A stretch of 64,000 nucleotides of DNA from positions 7,251,335 through 7,315,334 of the forward strand of contig CM051020.1 of the NCBI GenBank assembly GCA_027704905.1, in the 5' to 3' direction. A model generated the notes under the pieces. It was not told where the DNA came from and ran no database searches. It was given only the letters and a program-made list of their open reading frames with translations. This DNA comes from Muraenolepis orangiensis. Taxonomy: Eukaryota > Chordata > Actinopteri > Gadiformes > Muraenolepididae. Below, one piece after another: positions 21,814-33,901 of this stretch (within the stretch, counting starts at the first letter, position 1; every line of letters starts with the position of its first letter). The position numbers and the translations under genes are program-made.

Positions 21814-22140
21814 TGTCAAGCCCACTAGAGATCTCCCACCTGTAAGGTCGGCCTAGCTGTCATTTTAGCTGCAGCCCATCCCTATCTCATCTCTGCTAAT
21901 TGTTTCATTCAACTCATCCTCTCGTTCCCCATCATAAACCCAAGGCCTTCAACCACACACTGCCAGATCATTGTACCTGCTCCGCAAACCTAATTTCCCG
22001 CATCCAAGTTTCCAGTTTGTACTGGCCTCCGATGTCCCCTGCCTGCCTGACGCTGTTCCTGCCTTTTACGACCCTGGCCTGCCTGACACCGATCCTGCCT
22101 GCTAGAGCCCTTGTCCCCCCGACGTGCCTCCTGCATCAGT
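21814..22140 (+). repeat. 3' LTR of the nested Gypsy, truncated
   Basis: Starts TGTCAAGCCCACTAG, matching the 5' LTR start. Similarity continues to about 22140, where LINE-like tail sequence takes over, so the last part of the LTR is missing or replaced. Confidence 0.72.
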
Positions 22141-22490
22141 CACAGTGCTATGATTATGCACTACTATGAACATTGTCATCCATATTAAATTACACTATCA
22201 TACTTTTGCTGAACTTGCTGGACTAATTACAGCTACTGCACTGTTCTGTACTGCACTGTATTCATAATGCTGCTGCACTTCTGGCACTTTAAAACGCTTT
22301 CAAATGCTTTTTGCACAATTCAAGACATGTACATGACATCAGCCACTTTATTGTTATTTTATTGTTTATTTTTTATCATGTATGGTGTTTTTCAAAAATG
22401 CAAACTGCAAGAGGGAATGGGGAGTAAGCATTCCATTGTACTTGTTGCATATGGCAAATACTAATTCTTGAATCTTGAATCTTGACTGTT
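22141..22490 (+). mobile_element. LINE 3' tail
   Basis: A/T-rich sequence with 'ctgcactgttctgtactgca' and 'attccattgtacttgttgca', ending in the repeat 'gaatcttgaatcttgac' at 22469-22487. This is the usual form of a 5'-truncated fish LINE 3' end. No coding part is left. Confidence 0.6.
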
Positions 22491-22568
22491 TATTTATTAC
22501 AATTGAATGTCTGTACTGATCCGGTTATACCTGCTTGGGTCCAAACAACAATCGTAACATATAAACAG

Positions 22569-22570
<2 letters not shown>

Positions 22571-22611
<41 letters not shown>

Positions 22612-22640
22612 CACACACACACACATAAACACAGAGACAA

Positions 22641-22673
<33 letters not shown>

Positions 22674-22697
22674 CACACACACACATAAACACAGAGA

Positions 22698-22735
<38 letters not shown>
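22571..22735. repeat. Compound (AC)n microsatellite
   Basis: AC runs separated by two near-identical blocks containing 'atagatagacacac' and 'ataaacacagagacaa'. This gives a higher-order unit of about 65 bases repeated twice. Confidence 0.93.
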
Positions 22736-22737
<2 letters not shown>

Positions 22738-23214
22738 GATAAGGACACACAGGCAAATAACAAACCGAAAAACCGATGAGTACGCAGACAAATACACACA
22801 GACAGATGAAAACGCACAAGCACAGATACACAAGGATACACTCAAGAACATATAATCAGCCATGCATGTGTGCACACATAAACTCACACGTACACACTCC
22901 GGTCTGCTTTACTTTCACAGGGCACAACATAAAGAAACAATTGAAGGGAAATGAGAGCACACCAGCCAATGAGAGTCCAGCGGACACGGTGATGGTGGTG
23001 ATTGCCTGAAAAGCAAGGCACCTTTTAGAAGCCATCAGGGTTCATTCAGACCCTCATCACGAGGCTAATTCCAGGCGGCATGCTTGTCCCCCCTGAGCCC
23101 CTGTTGTGTGTCTGGTGACGGCATGGTAGTCCACACAGAGTGGCTCTGACAGAGGCTAGATGTTCGACCGGGGCTAGGGTTGGGTGAGACAAGGAGGGGG
23201 GGGTGGACTGACAC

Positions 23215-23239
23215 AGAGAGAGAGAGAGAGAGAGGGAGA

Positions 23240-23275
<36 letters not shown>
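23215..23275. repeat. (GA)n microsatellite
   Basis: AG repeats with a few GGGA interruptions, in unique-looking DNA. From 23280 to 24657 I see no gene; short GT runs lie at about 23950-24080. Confidence 0.95.
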
Positions 23276-23277
<2 letters not shown>

Positions 23278-24660
23278 GGGTTGTGGATGTGACCTTCATG
23301 TCGTCTGGGGAGATAAAGGATGAGAGGAGGGGGTCTCTCTGGACGAGGCGGTCGCCGGAGAATGCTAAGTCACTCGGCTCTCCCCTGCCTCTCCTGTGAA
23401 ACAAGACACTACGTTGGCCGCTCCAGTGTGTAAACAACAAGTAATGACTTGGAACCAGCTTGAAACCGGTTCTCTCCCCCTCCCCTCTCTTATACAGACA
23501 ATCGTTTTAGGAAAAGCAAAAATAGAGGAAATTGATGGTGGCAGAGCAGAGCAGGTGGACCACAGCTGGTCCCAGCAGTGGTTAGGGCGTTACTGGGCTC
23601 TATCCCCGCGGTCCTCCACGGTCCTCCTTGTATGTATCAGAGAGCAAGCATCCTCCAACCCCCCGAGCTGCTTCTTAATGACATGAAATCACTCAGTCAG
23701 TCCCCTTTGGATAACTGCGTCTGCTAAATCTATAAATAGTAAATAAGGGAGACGTCCATGGATTACGTGTGGAGCCGTGCAAATTATGCGATATGATTCC
23801 CGCTGATCCCATGAAATGTTTAACTTTGGACCTCACCTGTACACACAAGCTTTGTTCTGCTACCACTGTTATAGGATTCTGAACATTAGTTAAAATGCTA
23901 TATAAGTGAAGCTATGAAGAAATGCATGTAACAGTCTTGTTTTCACATGTACGTGTGTGTGTGTGGGGGGAATGGATGAATTCATATGTTCAAGCATTTG
24001 TGTGTGTGTGTTTGTTTTCATGTGTGCATTGACGCATTTACCATAGTCAAGTCATTGTTTTTGTGTGTGTGTGTGTGTGCATGCATGCGCCTGCTCGTCC
24101 TGGGGATGGATGAGAGGGTGGTGTCACCTTGGTAACAAGCATCCATCACGGCCTCCAAGGTTGGAGGCAGAGGCTTTTTTTTCATAACCTAACGACACAT
24201 TCCGTCTCACAAGGTCCAAATCGTAGTCATGTCTACTTACCGACGCACACGACACATGCACATGTGTGTGTGTATGTTTAACGTTTAGGTTTCACTCAAT
24301 ATATGTTTCACATTTTTTGAGTGTCGTGGACAACTCTAGCTGTTCTTTACTTATGTTCGATAGTTAGTTGGAGAGTACAGAGGAAACATCTTAAAAGTTA
24401 ACTTGGTTTATTCTGATAGTACAATGAAATAGCAGAGTAAAGTAAGTGAACCTGAGGTCAGTCTTGGGAGTAAACACTTAAGCAAATGTTGTGCATAATG
24501 CTTTGTTTCTCTTGTGTTTGAGCTGCGCCTTAAAGGGGAATCTACTCCTGATTGGCTCTTGTGAGTCTACATGTCCAACTGCCTAACTTGTCCAATGGGT
24601 GTTCGTGGGGGAACCCCTTCTGGAGTTCAAATTGGTTTGTATGGATACCATCTACTCTTA

Positions 24661-25341
24661 AAGCCTCAGTCACACATTCCCGATTATGGCTCCCGTTTGA
24701 GATCAGACAGCGCTAGGACACGAAAAGTTAAAAAGTTGGATTACTATTCTCAATGATCTGGAATGTCCCATCATTGTCTGAACGCAGTCGTATACATTTG
24801 TAACAGAGTCCTACTGATCGGGAAAGGTCCGAGAGGTCGGCCAAGCACTCCCGACAGTTTAGTGCGTCCCGTAACATTGGGGAACATTCGGGAAACTCAG
24901 CCGATTTTGTCTAGTCGGATTACAATCGTGACTATGTCGTGACAGATTCTGCTGTATCAGACCAAAATTGTAACAATGTCCCATGTTGTTTGGACGGTGT
25001 CTGGACGGTGTCCTGTGGATCGGGACGCATTTTTTTCATTGCCGTTTCTTGCCGATTAAGTCCAGATTGCGTCCAGATCTTGCCGAATGTCTAACGGATG
25101 TCTTCCGTTAGCGTCGGTTCACTGTCCGGTCACTGACTGATCTCTGTCGGATCGCATTCAGGTGAATCGGGACGCTTCCTGAACAATATCTGATTGTTGT
25201 TGCGATTAAATAAATGTTTTTACAAATTTGTGAATTTCCCGCCATGAATCACAGGATCTTGATCAGACTTTTGACAATTTTTTATCGGGAATGGTCCTAT
25301 CAAGGACGGCAGTAAAAATCGAGATTGTGTGACTGAGGCTT
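24661..25341. mobile_element. MITE-like DNA transposon, about 24-bp inverted repeats
   Basis: The left end aagcctcagtcacacattc and the right end, reverse complemented, aagcctcagtcacacaatc, match over about 24 bases with few differences. The interior is non-coding. TTAA abuts the left end (24658-24661); the right flank reads TTGA. A TTAA-target superfamily (piggyBac or Kolobok type) is therefore possible but not established. Confidence 0.7.
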
Positions 25342-25934
25342 GACAGACACGGTGAGCCTGATGCTATGTAGACGGGGTCGGTTTTATGTTTTTACTTGTT
25401 TAATAACCTCTGGGTTCACAAATTCATGTCCATAAATAGTCATACTATGGTAAGTAGTGTACTAACCTAATGAGTTCTTAGATTGTATGGCCTTCTAGTA
25501 ATGTCATTAAGGCCAATATCTTCCAAAAGAGCCGCTCTGCCACTGCTCTGAACTGACATTCAAAATCCTAAGTCATGTTCTGAATTTCACAGCCATGTTC
25601 TTAAATGTCAAAAAAACTCTTTCTGAAAAAAGTCCCACTTTCAATTTCTATTGAAAAACAAGTGTGAAAATGAAGACAAACAAGTGTTAATTGGATTTTC
25701 CGAGTCATTTGGAAAAATGACCAGAGATAACCAGAGAAGTTATTGAGTCGCAACATTTTTACAGCCAGAAATATGGAATATAAAAGGGCGAGCGAGAAGA
25801 CATTTTTCTAAGCTGTATAATGTCCTTTTTTTAAACCACAAACATAAGTTCAGGGCTGCTCACCTTCACGTCCCTCACGCATAAACACTGAGAGGGCTCT
25901 TCAAGGAGCAGATGGCCCTCCTCCTGCACCGCCT

Positions 25935-25994
25935 TCATCATCATGGTCATCGTCATGGTCATCAGCATCATCATCATCATCATCATTATCATCA
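25935..25994. repeat. (CAT)n trinucleotide repeat
   Basis: CAT units with interruptions (ggtcat, cgtcat). ORFs running through it in either direction (poly-Met or poly-Ile) are artefacts. Confidence 0.93.
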
Positions 25995-26929
25995 GGGACA
26001 TCTGGTATGACATGTTTTGTATGACATTTTATGAAGTGTGTTTTTGCACCCAACTCATCAAATGTAATGAAATGTTGGCCTACACTATTATGAACATTTC
26101 CACCGGTGTGTCACACCGAACTGTGTGCTTTTATCAAGGGCCGAAATGAGAGGCCGTTATTACGGTGTTAGTCTTTTAGCCTGTCGCTAGTCTGTCACTT
26201 TTTGTTTACCTTTCTTTATCGATGGCTGTCATTCAGTGGCAGGTAGGGGTTAGGGGGCCAAACCGTTCTTCAAACATTGTCACTTGTACAATTTGCCTAA
26301 GCTGCTGTGGGGAGCGGCCTTGAATTCACGTGCCAGACTTCTGCTTTTATTTCCCCTCGCTTCAGTGCTTACGTCACAAGAAGAAATAGAGGGAAAGAAA
26401 CCCCCCCTTCTTCTCATCTTCTCTGGAGTATTGTGACAGTATTAACGAGGACTCACATGGCACGGTATGCAAAGGAAACGTTGTTTAAACACTGGAGAAA
26501 ATTAAAATAAAGTTTGTATGGTAAATGTTGGCATTCGCGGGTTCCCTGTTGCAGAAATGTCCATCTCAAGTGATTACGCCTCATCCCGAGCCTATATGAT
26601 GTCATTTGCAATGCTTTCAGTCAATGCAAAACCATCTGTTCAGGAAATTTGGTGCCACAATCTTGAAACTCGCAAATTAGAAATAAGGAGCACTTTACAA
26701 TAATTTCCTTTGTACATAGTTTTAAAATATATATTTTGAATCGACAAATATAATATTCAATATATTTATTGTATATTTGTTGTTGAGATTGTTTCACTTG
26801 ATTTCTTCCTGTCAGTGCAGTGCCCTGGCGATATTGTGATTACCTTATCGTTCAAAACTATTTTAATATAATTGTATGCAAATTGGTCGCGGATATTACC
26901 TGCGCTGAGCAACCTGGGGGGTTTGTGTG

Positions 26930-27560
26930 CAACATGGGCGGTTGAAAGGACGAGAAACGCAAGCTGATGTCACGGCCGTCGTTGAGGATGGAGGTTCCCT
27001 GTTAGCGGTCGGTGTTAGCCGTTCAACGGCGGCAGTTAGGATTAACGGCCCGATCGATCACCCCACAGATGTGTGTATCCCAAGGAGGGCGGTTTGATCG
27101 TTTGCCTTACACCGGCTCACACGCTGAACAACAACGGCCAATCAGAGGGCCAACACTACAGGAGTGATTACCAGGGGGGCAGCTGCCGCGCAAACTCAAC
27201 TGGCTCCCTCCCCTTCTCTCTCCCTTTTCCCGCCCCTTTCCCTGACAGTTTGACACTGATGAGAACGGCGGTGGGGACGAGGCCGAGAATGATTCAGCGA
27301 GGCAGAAACGCGACCGGGTTGGGGGCGAAGTGGACGGGGGTGGGGGGGGGGAAGGACGAAGACTCAAAGTGTTAAGCTCAATCACGGCACCAAGGGCACG
27401 CTTGGGAGTGAAAATAAACCCGGACACTCACACACGCCCGTGTCAATACGCCGACTATGTGCTATAGATTGAATTTGAAGACATTGGAACGAAGGAGGGG
27501 TGGGGGGGGGGGGGGGGGGGGGGTTAGGTGGGTGGGGGGGGGGGGTGTTTGCGACCTATA
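26930..27560. other. GC-rich, gene-free segment ending in a G-run
   Basis: Locally rich in CpG compared with its flanks, for example around 26975-27060. It ends in a long poly-G tract at 27501-27545. No ORF with a recognisable product is present. It could be a CpG island or regulatory DNA, but nothing here proves it. Confidence 0.3.
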
Positions 27561-28189
27561 ATCGTTTCAATCTCTTTTTTTTTTCTAGAATGGACCACAG
27601 CAGATCCACTTGCGTTTCCACTTAGAGGTATTCAATAGGGAAAGTGGGTATAGTGTGTTCAAATAGAGTCGACCGCCACTGCTGTGAGCTCAATCATTCC
27701 CCTATCATGGCTAATGACAGAAATTAAATGGAGAGGAAAGAGGGTAAAAGGGCACTGACTATGGTGTTAATAGCTCTCTCTTTTTTATCCCCTGCGTAAA
27801 CATTAACCTATTTTAACCTCCTGGCAAGTCGCACCCATGGGTTGAATATTGTTGATTGGTTCAGACAATCCCATGGTTATTGCAATTGTGGAAAAAGCTA
27901 CCAAAAACCTCCAATCAAGTACTTATTCTTAGTTTGACAAGCTGTGGAAATGTCATCATTTTCAATGGTGAGGTAAAAAAAAACCCCTGAAGCAGGCCAC
28001 TACTCTTAAAGCTCTTATTTGACAAAAGCACGCCATTTTGTACCTGTGACTATTACAAGCACTTTTGCCTGACACTTTGGTCCGAAAAAATGATTTTGGT
28101 TTGCGACGCTCAACGCTATCGTAGTGCCTCGGATTTGACACAACAAAGTACCAGTGAGACTAATAATAATAATTTGTCCGTGTACAGCA

Positions 28190-28392
28190 CAGCACAGCGA
28201 AAGGATTCTCTGCATTTAACCCATCCTAGTATTAGGAGCAGTGGGCAGCTGTTTATACAGCTGCCCGGGGAGCAGTGTAGGGGCTGTCTTGCTCAAGGGC
28301 ACTGTCGACAGTAATCTGGTGTTTCGGGGACTTGAACCGGCGACCTTGCGACTCCCAAGCCAAGATCTAACCCACTGAGCTACTGCCCCCCA
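28190..28392 (-). mobile_element. tRNA-derived SINE, minus strand
   Basis: On the minus strand the head reads gggggcagtagctcagtggg (A-box-like), then ccggttcaagtcc (B-box). The SINE body 'gcagtgggcagctgtttatacagc' is shared with 13790-13825 and 50228-50275. The very 3' tail differs from the other copies. Confidence 0.83.
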
Positions 28393-28711
28393 CAATGACT
28401 ACAATGGCGGTTCGAAAAAAAACCCACATAATAAAATCATCGTTTTCATCGTCATTAACTGCGTTAATTCTTTCAAATTTAAAAGACCGGGTCCGTCTGT
28501 TGAGGGGCTACATGCGTGTCACTCGACCACCTGGTGCCAAATTGTGATTATAAGCACAGTTGTTTACACAAGAAACCCTACCAAACGGCAGGATGGGAGC
28601 AATAAAGAGTGGAGGGTATTGATTTAGGAGGTTAAATATGGGGCCAATTAGCCCCAGCCAGGCTGATTACATAGATAGGAATGGACTACATTAATATGGA
28701 AAGCAGGAAAT

Positions 28712-28712
28712 G

Positions 28713-28789
<77 letters not shown>

Positions 28790-28800
28790 CTCTCTCTCTC
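28712..28800. repeat. (TC)n microsatellite
   Basis: CT dinucleotide tract with one interruption; a mirror (GA)n tract follows 140 bases downstream. Confidence 0.96.
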
Positions 28801-28937
28801 TTACTCTCTCTCGCGCACTCTCTTTTCCTCTCTCTCTAAATCTATTAATCTCATTCCCTCCTGTCTCTAATACATATATGTGGCCTATACCAGTAGTGTT
28901 TTTTTCCCCCCTTTCGAGTATATTTGTGTCTCTATCA

Positions 28938-28940
<3 letters not shown>

Positions 28941-28972
<32 letters not shown>

Positions 28973-28977
28973 AGAGA

Positions 28978-29067
<90 letters not shown>
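28941..29067. repeat. (GA)n microsatellite
   Basis: GA dinucleotides with a few GG interruptions. Together with the TC tract at 28712-28800 it could form a long hairpin. Confidence 0.96.
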
Positions 29068-29480
29068 TAATACAGTAAATATACCAGTAAATATGGGCCC
29101 CCCATATTTACTCAAAAAGTTAATGAATGTGTAATAGTAATCTTTAGTCATCTGAATTATATATACATTCCTATTCATCAGGCCACTGGTCAAGGTAGGA
29201 ATACGAGAGAGAGAATAAGGCTGTGTCCTAAATCACTTCCTACATAGTGGAGTTGCCATTTTGCAGTGCTGTCCTATACATTTGGGAAATATGCTAATAT
29301 AAGTATTTATCACAAAATATTGTCAGTATTTATTGGTTAAGTATAATTATTATCTTATCATACCTGTTGTTTTTGTTGGTCCACCAGCCATAGCCAACGT
29401 AGATATGGCACGTTTAATTATGTGACAGCAATGACGTCATTAACTGCGACTCCAGTAGTGTTTTTTCATTTTCTAAATCG

Positions 29481-30090
29481 GGAGGATTGAATCCTCTTTA
29501 TTGGTACACAAACAGTGAAATGATTTTTTCTGCATTTAACCCATCCTGGAATTAGAAGCAGTGGCCAGCTAATTGAATACACTGTGTCTGGTGCCTTGCT
29601 CAAGGGCATTCACAGGACGGCAGAGTCCCTCGCCAGCTTCCGCAAGAGACTCAAGACCCACCTGTTCAGAGTCCACCTGGACTCTCCTTGAACCCTCCTT
29701 CTCCTTCGTGAAACCCCTAAACTTGCTTAAGTCCTGACATTAATAGCTCTTAGCATGTTGTATATTTTAGTGTATATCCTTAATGTTGATAACACGCTCT
29801 TATCACAGCTACTTAAGCAGGTGACCTGGCAGTACGAAATTGTGTTATTCATCTTGTTAAAATGAATACTTGTGAACTGCTGTATTTTTATGTTTGCGTA
29901 CCCCAGTGTTATGCTATTGTCTGCTTCAACTAATGTACACCTTGTAAGTCGCTTTGGATAAAAGCGTCTGCCAAATGCCCTAAATGTAAATGTAAATTCA
30001 CAGTGCCCAGGTGTTTTTGGGACTTGAACCGGCGACCTTCCAGCGACCTTCCCCAAGCCAAGTCCCGACAGACTGAGTTACTGCCGCCCC
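29481..30090 (-). mobile_element. tRNA-derived SINE, minus strand, split by a LINE tail
   Basis: The SINE 3' part is at 29481-29615 (ggaggattgaatcc...; gcatttaacccatcc) and its 5' tRNA-like head is at 29996-30090 (ggggcggcagtaactcagtc on the minus strand, B-box ggttcaagtccc at about 30020-30035). A LINE fragment lies between, flanked by an 8-base duplication of SINE sequence. Confidence 0.85.
29616..29995 (+). mobile_element. 5'-truncated LINE inserted in the SINE
   Basis: Flanked by attcacag at 29608-29615 and 29996-30003. The start encodes RLKTHLFRVHLDS followed by a stop, like the C-terminus of fish LINE polyproteins. The 3' end has 'gtcgctttggataaaagcg' and finishes in (taaatg)-type repeats. 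The insert is about 380 bases. Confidence 0.85.
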
Positions 30091-30119
30091 TTATTTTCCG
30101 CCGATGAGCTCACTACATA

Positions 30120-31775
30120 CAGTGCTGCTCGAAAGTATGTGAACCCCCTAGACATGGTCATTGTAATTGTACAAAAATGTAAAATAACCTTATTAAATGT
30201 ATATCCAAACACCAATTTGTAAAGCAGGACTTTCCAAATAATGGACACAAACAAAGAAAAATGATGTATTTTCATTATTTATTCAAAAAAAGTGGTTTCT
30301 CCCACAAAAACTGAAAATATGACTTGTGCAAAAGTATGTGAACCCTTTTGGTTAATAGCGTGTGGCACCTCCTTTTGCAGCCATTACTGCAATCAAACGT
30401 TTTCTATAGCCACTGACCAGTCTCTCGCATCTGCTGTGGGGGATTTTTGCCCACTCTTCCTTGCAGAACTCAGCCAGTTGAGAAAGGTTGGAGGGACATC
30501 TGGCATGTACCCCCCGCTTCAGGTCTAGCCACAACATTTCAATTGGATTGAGGTCCGGACTTTGACTTGGCCAATCCAGAGTACGAATCCTCTTTTTTCT
30601 GAACCATTCCTTGGTAGATTTGCTGGTATGTTTTGGGTCGTTGTCTTGTTGAAAAACCCATTTACGGCCCAGTTTCAACTTCCTGACTGATGGCTGGAGA
30701 TTCTTATCAAGAATTTGCTGATACACTTCAGAATTCATGTTTCCCTGGATGATATGGAGTTGTCCAGGTCCAGAAGCAGAGAAGCAGCCCCATACCTTAA
30801 CATTTCCACCACCATGCTTCACTGTTGGGATGAGGTTCTTTTCTTCATGTGCTGTGTTGGTTTTTCTCCAAACAAAGCGCTTACGATTATGACCAAATAA
30901 TTCTATTTTGGACTCATCTGTCCAGAGAATGGACTTCCAGAAGGCCTCTGGTTTGTCCAAGTTCTCTCTGGCAAAGTTTAAACGGGCAGCTTTGTTCTTT
31001 TTGGAGAGCAGAGGCTTCCTTCTAGCAACCCTCCCATGAATGTCGTGTTGGTTCAATTTTCGTCTAATTGTAGACGCATGTACATTTACACCTGACGCTG
31101 CCAGAGAGCTCTGCAACTCTTTAGAGGTGATGTGTGGGTTGTCCTTTACCTGATTTATTATTCTACGGGTGCTTCTTGATGTTAGTTTTAATGGGCGTCC
31201 ACTTCTAGGCAAAGATGCGGTCATCTTGGACGCCCTCCATTTGTAAATTATTTGCCTCACCGTGGATGGATGGAGCTGGAATCGTTTGGAGATTGTCTTG
31301 TAGCCTTCTCTAGACTGATGGGCTGTCAGTACCATTTTCTTGATTTCCTCGGGTATCTCCTTTCCTCTTGGCATGGTTGATTCGTATGGGTACACCCTGG
31401 CACTGCAGTCGTTTGGTTGTTTTTCTCTCTCTTTTAATCTGTGTTGTCCAACCCTTTTCCTAATGATGTCTCATTTGATTGGTTTGCTTAATTGACTAAT
31501 TAAGCACCCAAAAGTGTTTCACCTGAATCTGTTACCTCCTTGACTTTACCAATACAGCTGGGGGTTCACTTACTTTTGCACATCCACTAATTCCATGTTT
31601 CATGTATTTTTTTGGCTACTCACACAATTCCCTCTAAAAAAGTACATGGAACTGTTAAACATAAACCTGACATTTCATATATGTAAAACTTGTGATGATA
31701 AAATAGGAAAATCATGGTAAAACAACAGAAAACTCTTAACTGTTCAAGGGGTTCACATACTTTCGAGCAGCACTG
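30120..31775 (-). mobile_element. Complete Tc1-family transposon with paired direct repeats in each end
   Basis: The outer ends cagtgctgctcgaaagtatg (30120) and its inverted copy ending at 31775 are flanked by TA (30118-30119 and 31776-31777). A second, inner copy of the aagtatgtgaaccc motif lies near 30331 on the left, and a related one near 31561-31582 on the right. This is the IR/DR layout known from Sleeping Beauty-type elements. Length is 1656 bases. It holds one intact transposase gene on the minus strand. Confidence 0.96.
30352..31374 (-). CDS. Tc1-like transposase, intact, DD34E
   Basis: Cut-and-paste transposase of the surrounding element, 340 residues, the usual Tc1 length. I take the ATG at 31374 (MPRGKEIPEE); an in-frame GTG seven codons upstream is not needed. 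N-terminal half: two helix-turn-helix DNA-binding segments (STVRQIIYKW near residues 40-50; STIRRKLNQH near 110) joined by a GRP-containing hook (SGRPLK). Catalytic half: WTDESK (first Asp), glycine-rich GGGNVKVWGCFSASG, DNDPKHTSK (second Asp) and SPDLNPIEMLW (Glu), with 34 residues between the second Asp and Glu. There are no stops or frameshifts. No catalytic residue is missing. Activity is not proved by sequence, but nothing visible is broken. Confidence 0.96.
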   Translation of the reverse strand: MPRGKEIPEEIKKMVLTAHQSREGYKTISKRFQLHPSTVRQIIYKWRASKMTASLPRSGRPLKLTSRSTRRIINQVKDNPHITSKELQSSLAASGVNVHASTIRRKLNQHDIHGRVARRKPLLSKKNKAARLNFARENLDKPEAFWKSILWTDESKIELFGHNRKRFVWRKTNTAHEEKNLIPTVKHGGGNVKVWGCFSASGPGQLHIIQGNMNSEVYQQILDKNLQPSVRKLKLGRKWVFQQDNDPKHTSKSTKEWFRKKRIRTLDWPSQSPDLNPIEMLWLDLKRGVHARCPSNLSQLAEFCKEEWAKIPHSRCERLVSGYRKRLIAVMAAKGGATRY

Positions 31776-32046
31776 TAGTGCCCCGCACTAAACACCCTGT
31801 GTCGTAAGCGGGGAGTAGGGAGCGATCACAGGCACAGCCAACGTATTGTTCAAAACTTTAAATTTGGGGGAAAGGGTAAGCAAGTCACACAAATACCAGC
31901 ACCTAAACTAAACTAGAGTATGTGGGGGGGAAAGGTGTTGCTGTTGTCTCGGTCAACTCCACGTGCAGCGATGATGACTCTGAGATGGTGGTAGTGTGAT
32001 TAGACATAGAAGGAGGGAAAAGTTGGGGCACCTAGTTCCGGTGGCC

Positions 32047-32160
<114 letters not shown>

Positions 32161-32171
32161 TCATTACATGT

Positions 32172-32309
<138 letters not shown>

Positions 32310-32399
32310 ACGTTCATATTCACACCACCCTGACTATAGGCTCTGTTAAAATTACACAGTGACCTTTTATCTCCCTCTACACTTCCCTGCTACAACTCT

Positions 32400-32770
32400 G
32401 CATGGCTAAATGCCTTCCACACCTTCACCCTGACCCATCCCTCCCTCACCCAACTCCATCCCTCTCCCCACCCCTCCTCACCCTGTCCCCCCTGTCACCC
32501 TCTCCCAGACCTGTCTACCTCTCCTCTCTCCTTCTCCCTGTCTTCCCAACTGATCCATCGATCCCTCACCCATCCATGCGTTCCACTCTCCCCCCTTCTC
32601 TCCCACGCTCTCTCCTTCCACTGCCTTCATCTCCCCCTCCCCTCCCCTCTCCTCCACTCCTGACTCTCCCTGTACCTCTCCCTTGTCCCTGCCTCCCTCC
32701 CTTCCACCCATTCTCCCTCTCTCCATCCATCCCTGCCCTCATCTCTAACCCCCCCCCCCCTGTCCCCTGT
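32400..32770. repeat. Polypyrimidine (C/T-rich) tract
   Basis: About 370 bases of ccctcc/ctccct-like sequence with few purines on the plus strand. An open frame across it (Pro/Leu/Ser-rich) continues into the CT microsatellite and is compositional, not a gene. Confidence 0.75.
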
Positions 32771-32831
32771 CACATCCCGTCTTGTCCCGGGGATGATTCA
32801 CGCCTTGCGACCCTGCCTCAGCAAGGGCTTG

Positions 32832-33662
<831 letters not shown>

Positions 33663-33671
33663 ATGTGAGAA

Positions 33672-33738
<67 letters not shown>

Positions 33739-33739
33739 C

Positions 33740-33836
<97 letters not shown>

Positions 33837-33844
33837 AGAGATAG

Positions 33845-33901
<57 letters not shown>

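Larger units (their letters stand above)
13308..22140 (+). mobile_element. Old Ty3/Gypsy element split by SINE, LINE and hAT insertions
   Basis: Related LTRs lie at 13308-13694 and 21814-22140. Between them, in order and on the same strand, are Gypsy protease (14372), reverse transcriptase with YLDD (15117-15128), RNase H (19495-19535 joined in sense to 20339-20575) and integrase (21590-21812). Foreign insertions sit between these parts: a SINE, two L2-like LINEs and a hAT element. The frame is broken many times, so this is a dead, old copy. Its original internal length cannot be given because parts are missing as well as interrupted. Confidence 0.8.
29219..31839. mobile_element. Non-autonomous DNA transposon hosting SINE, LINE and Tc1
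   Basis: The left end ggctgtgtcctaaatcac at 29219 and the reverse complement of the right end at 31839 (ggctgtgcctgtgatcgc) form diverged inverted repeats, also sharing 'cctac'. Removing the SINE (29481-30090) and the Tc1 element (30120-31775) leaves a few hundred bases with ends typical of a widespread fish MITE type. No clear target duplication was seen, so the superfamily is not assigned. Confidence 0.6.

Noticed and set aside
32402..32820. Proline/serine-rich open frame
   Set aside because: It is produced by a polypyrimidine tract that continues into a CT microsatellite; no domain and no start context.
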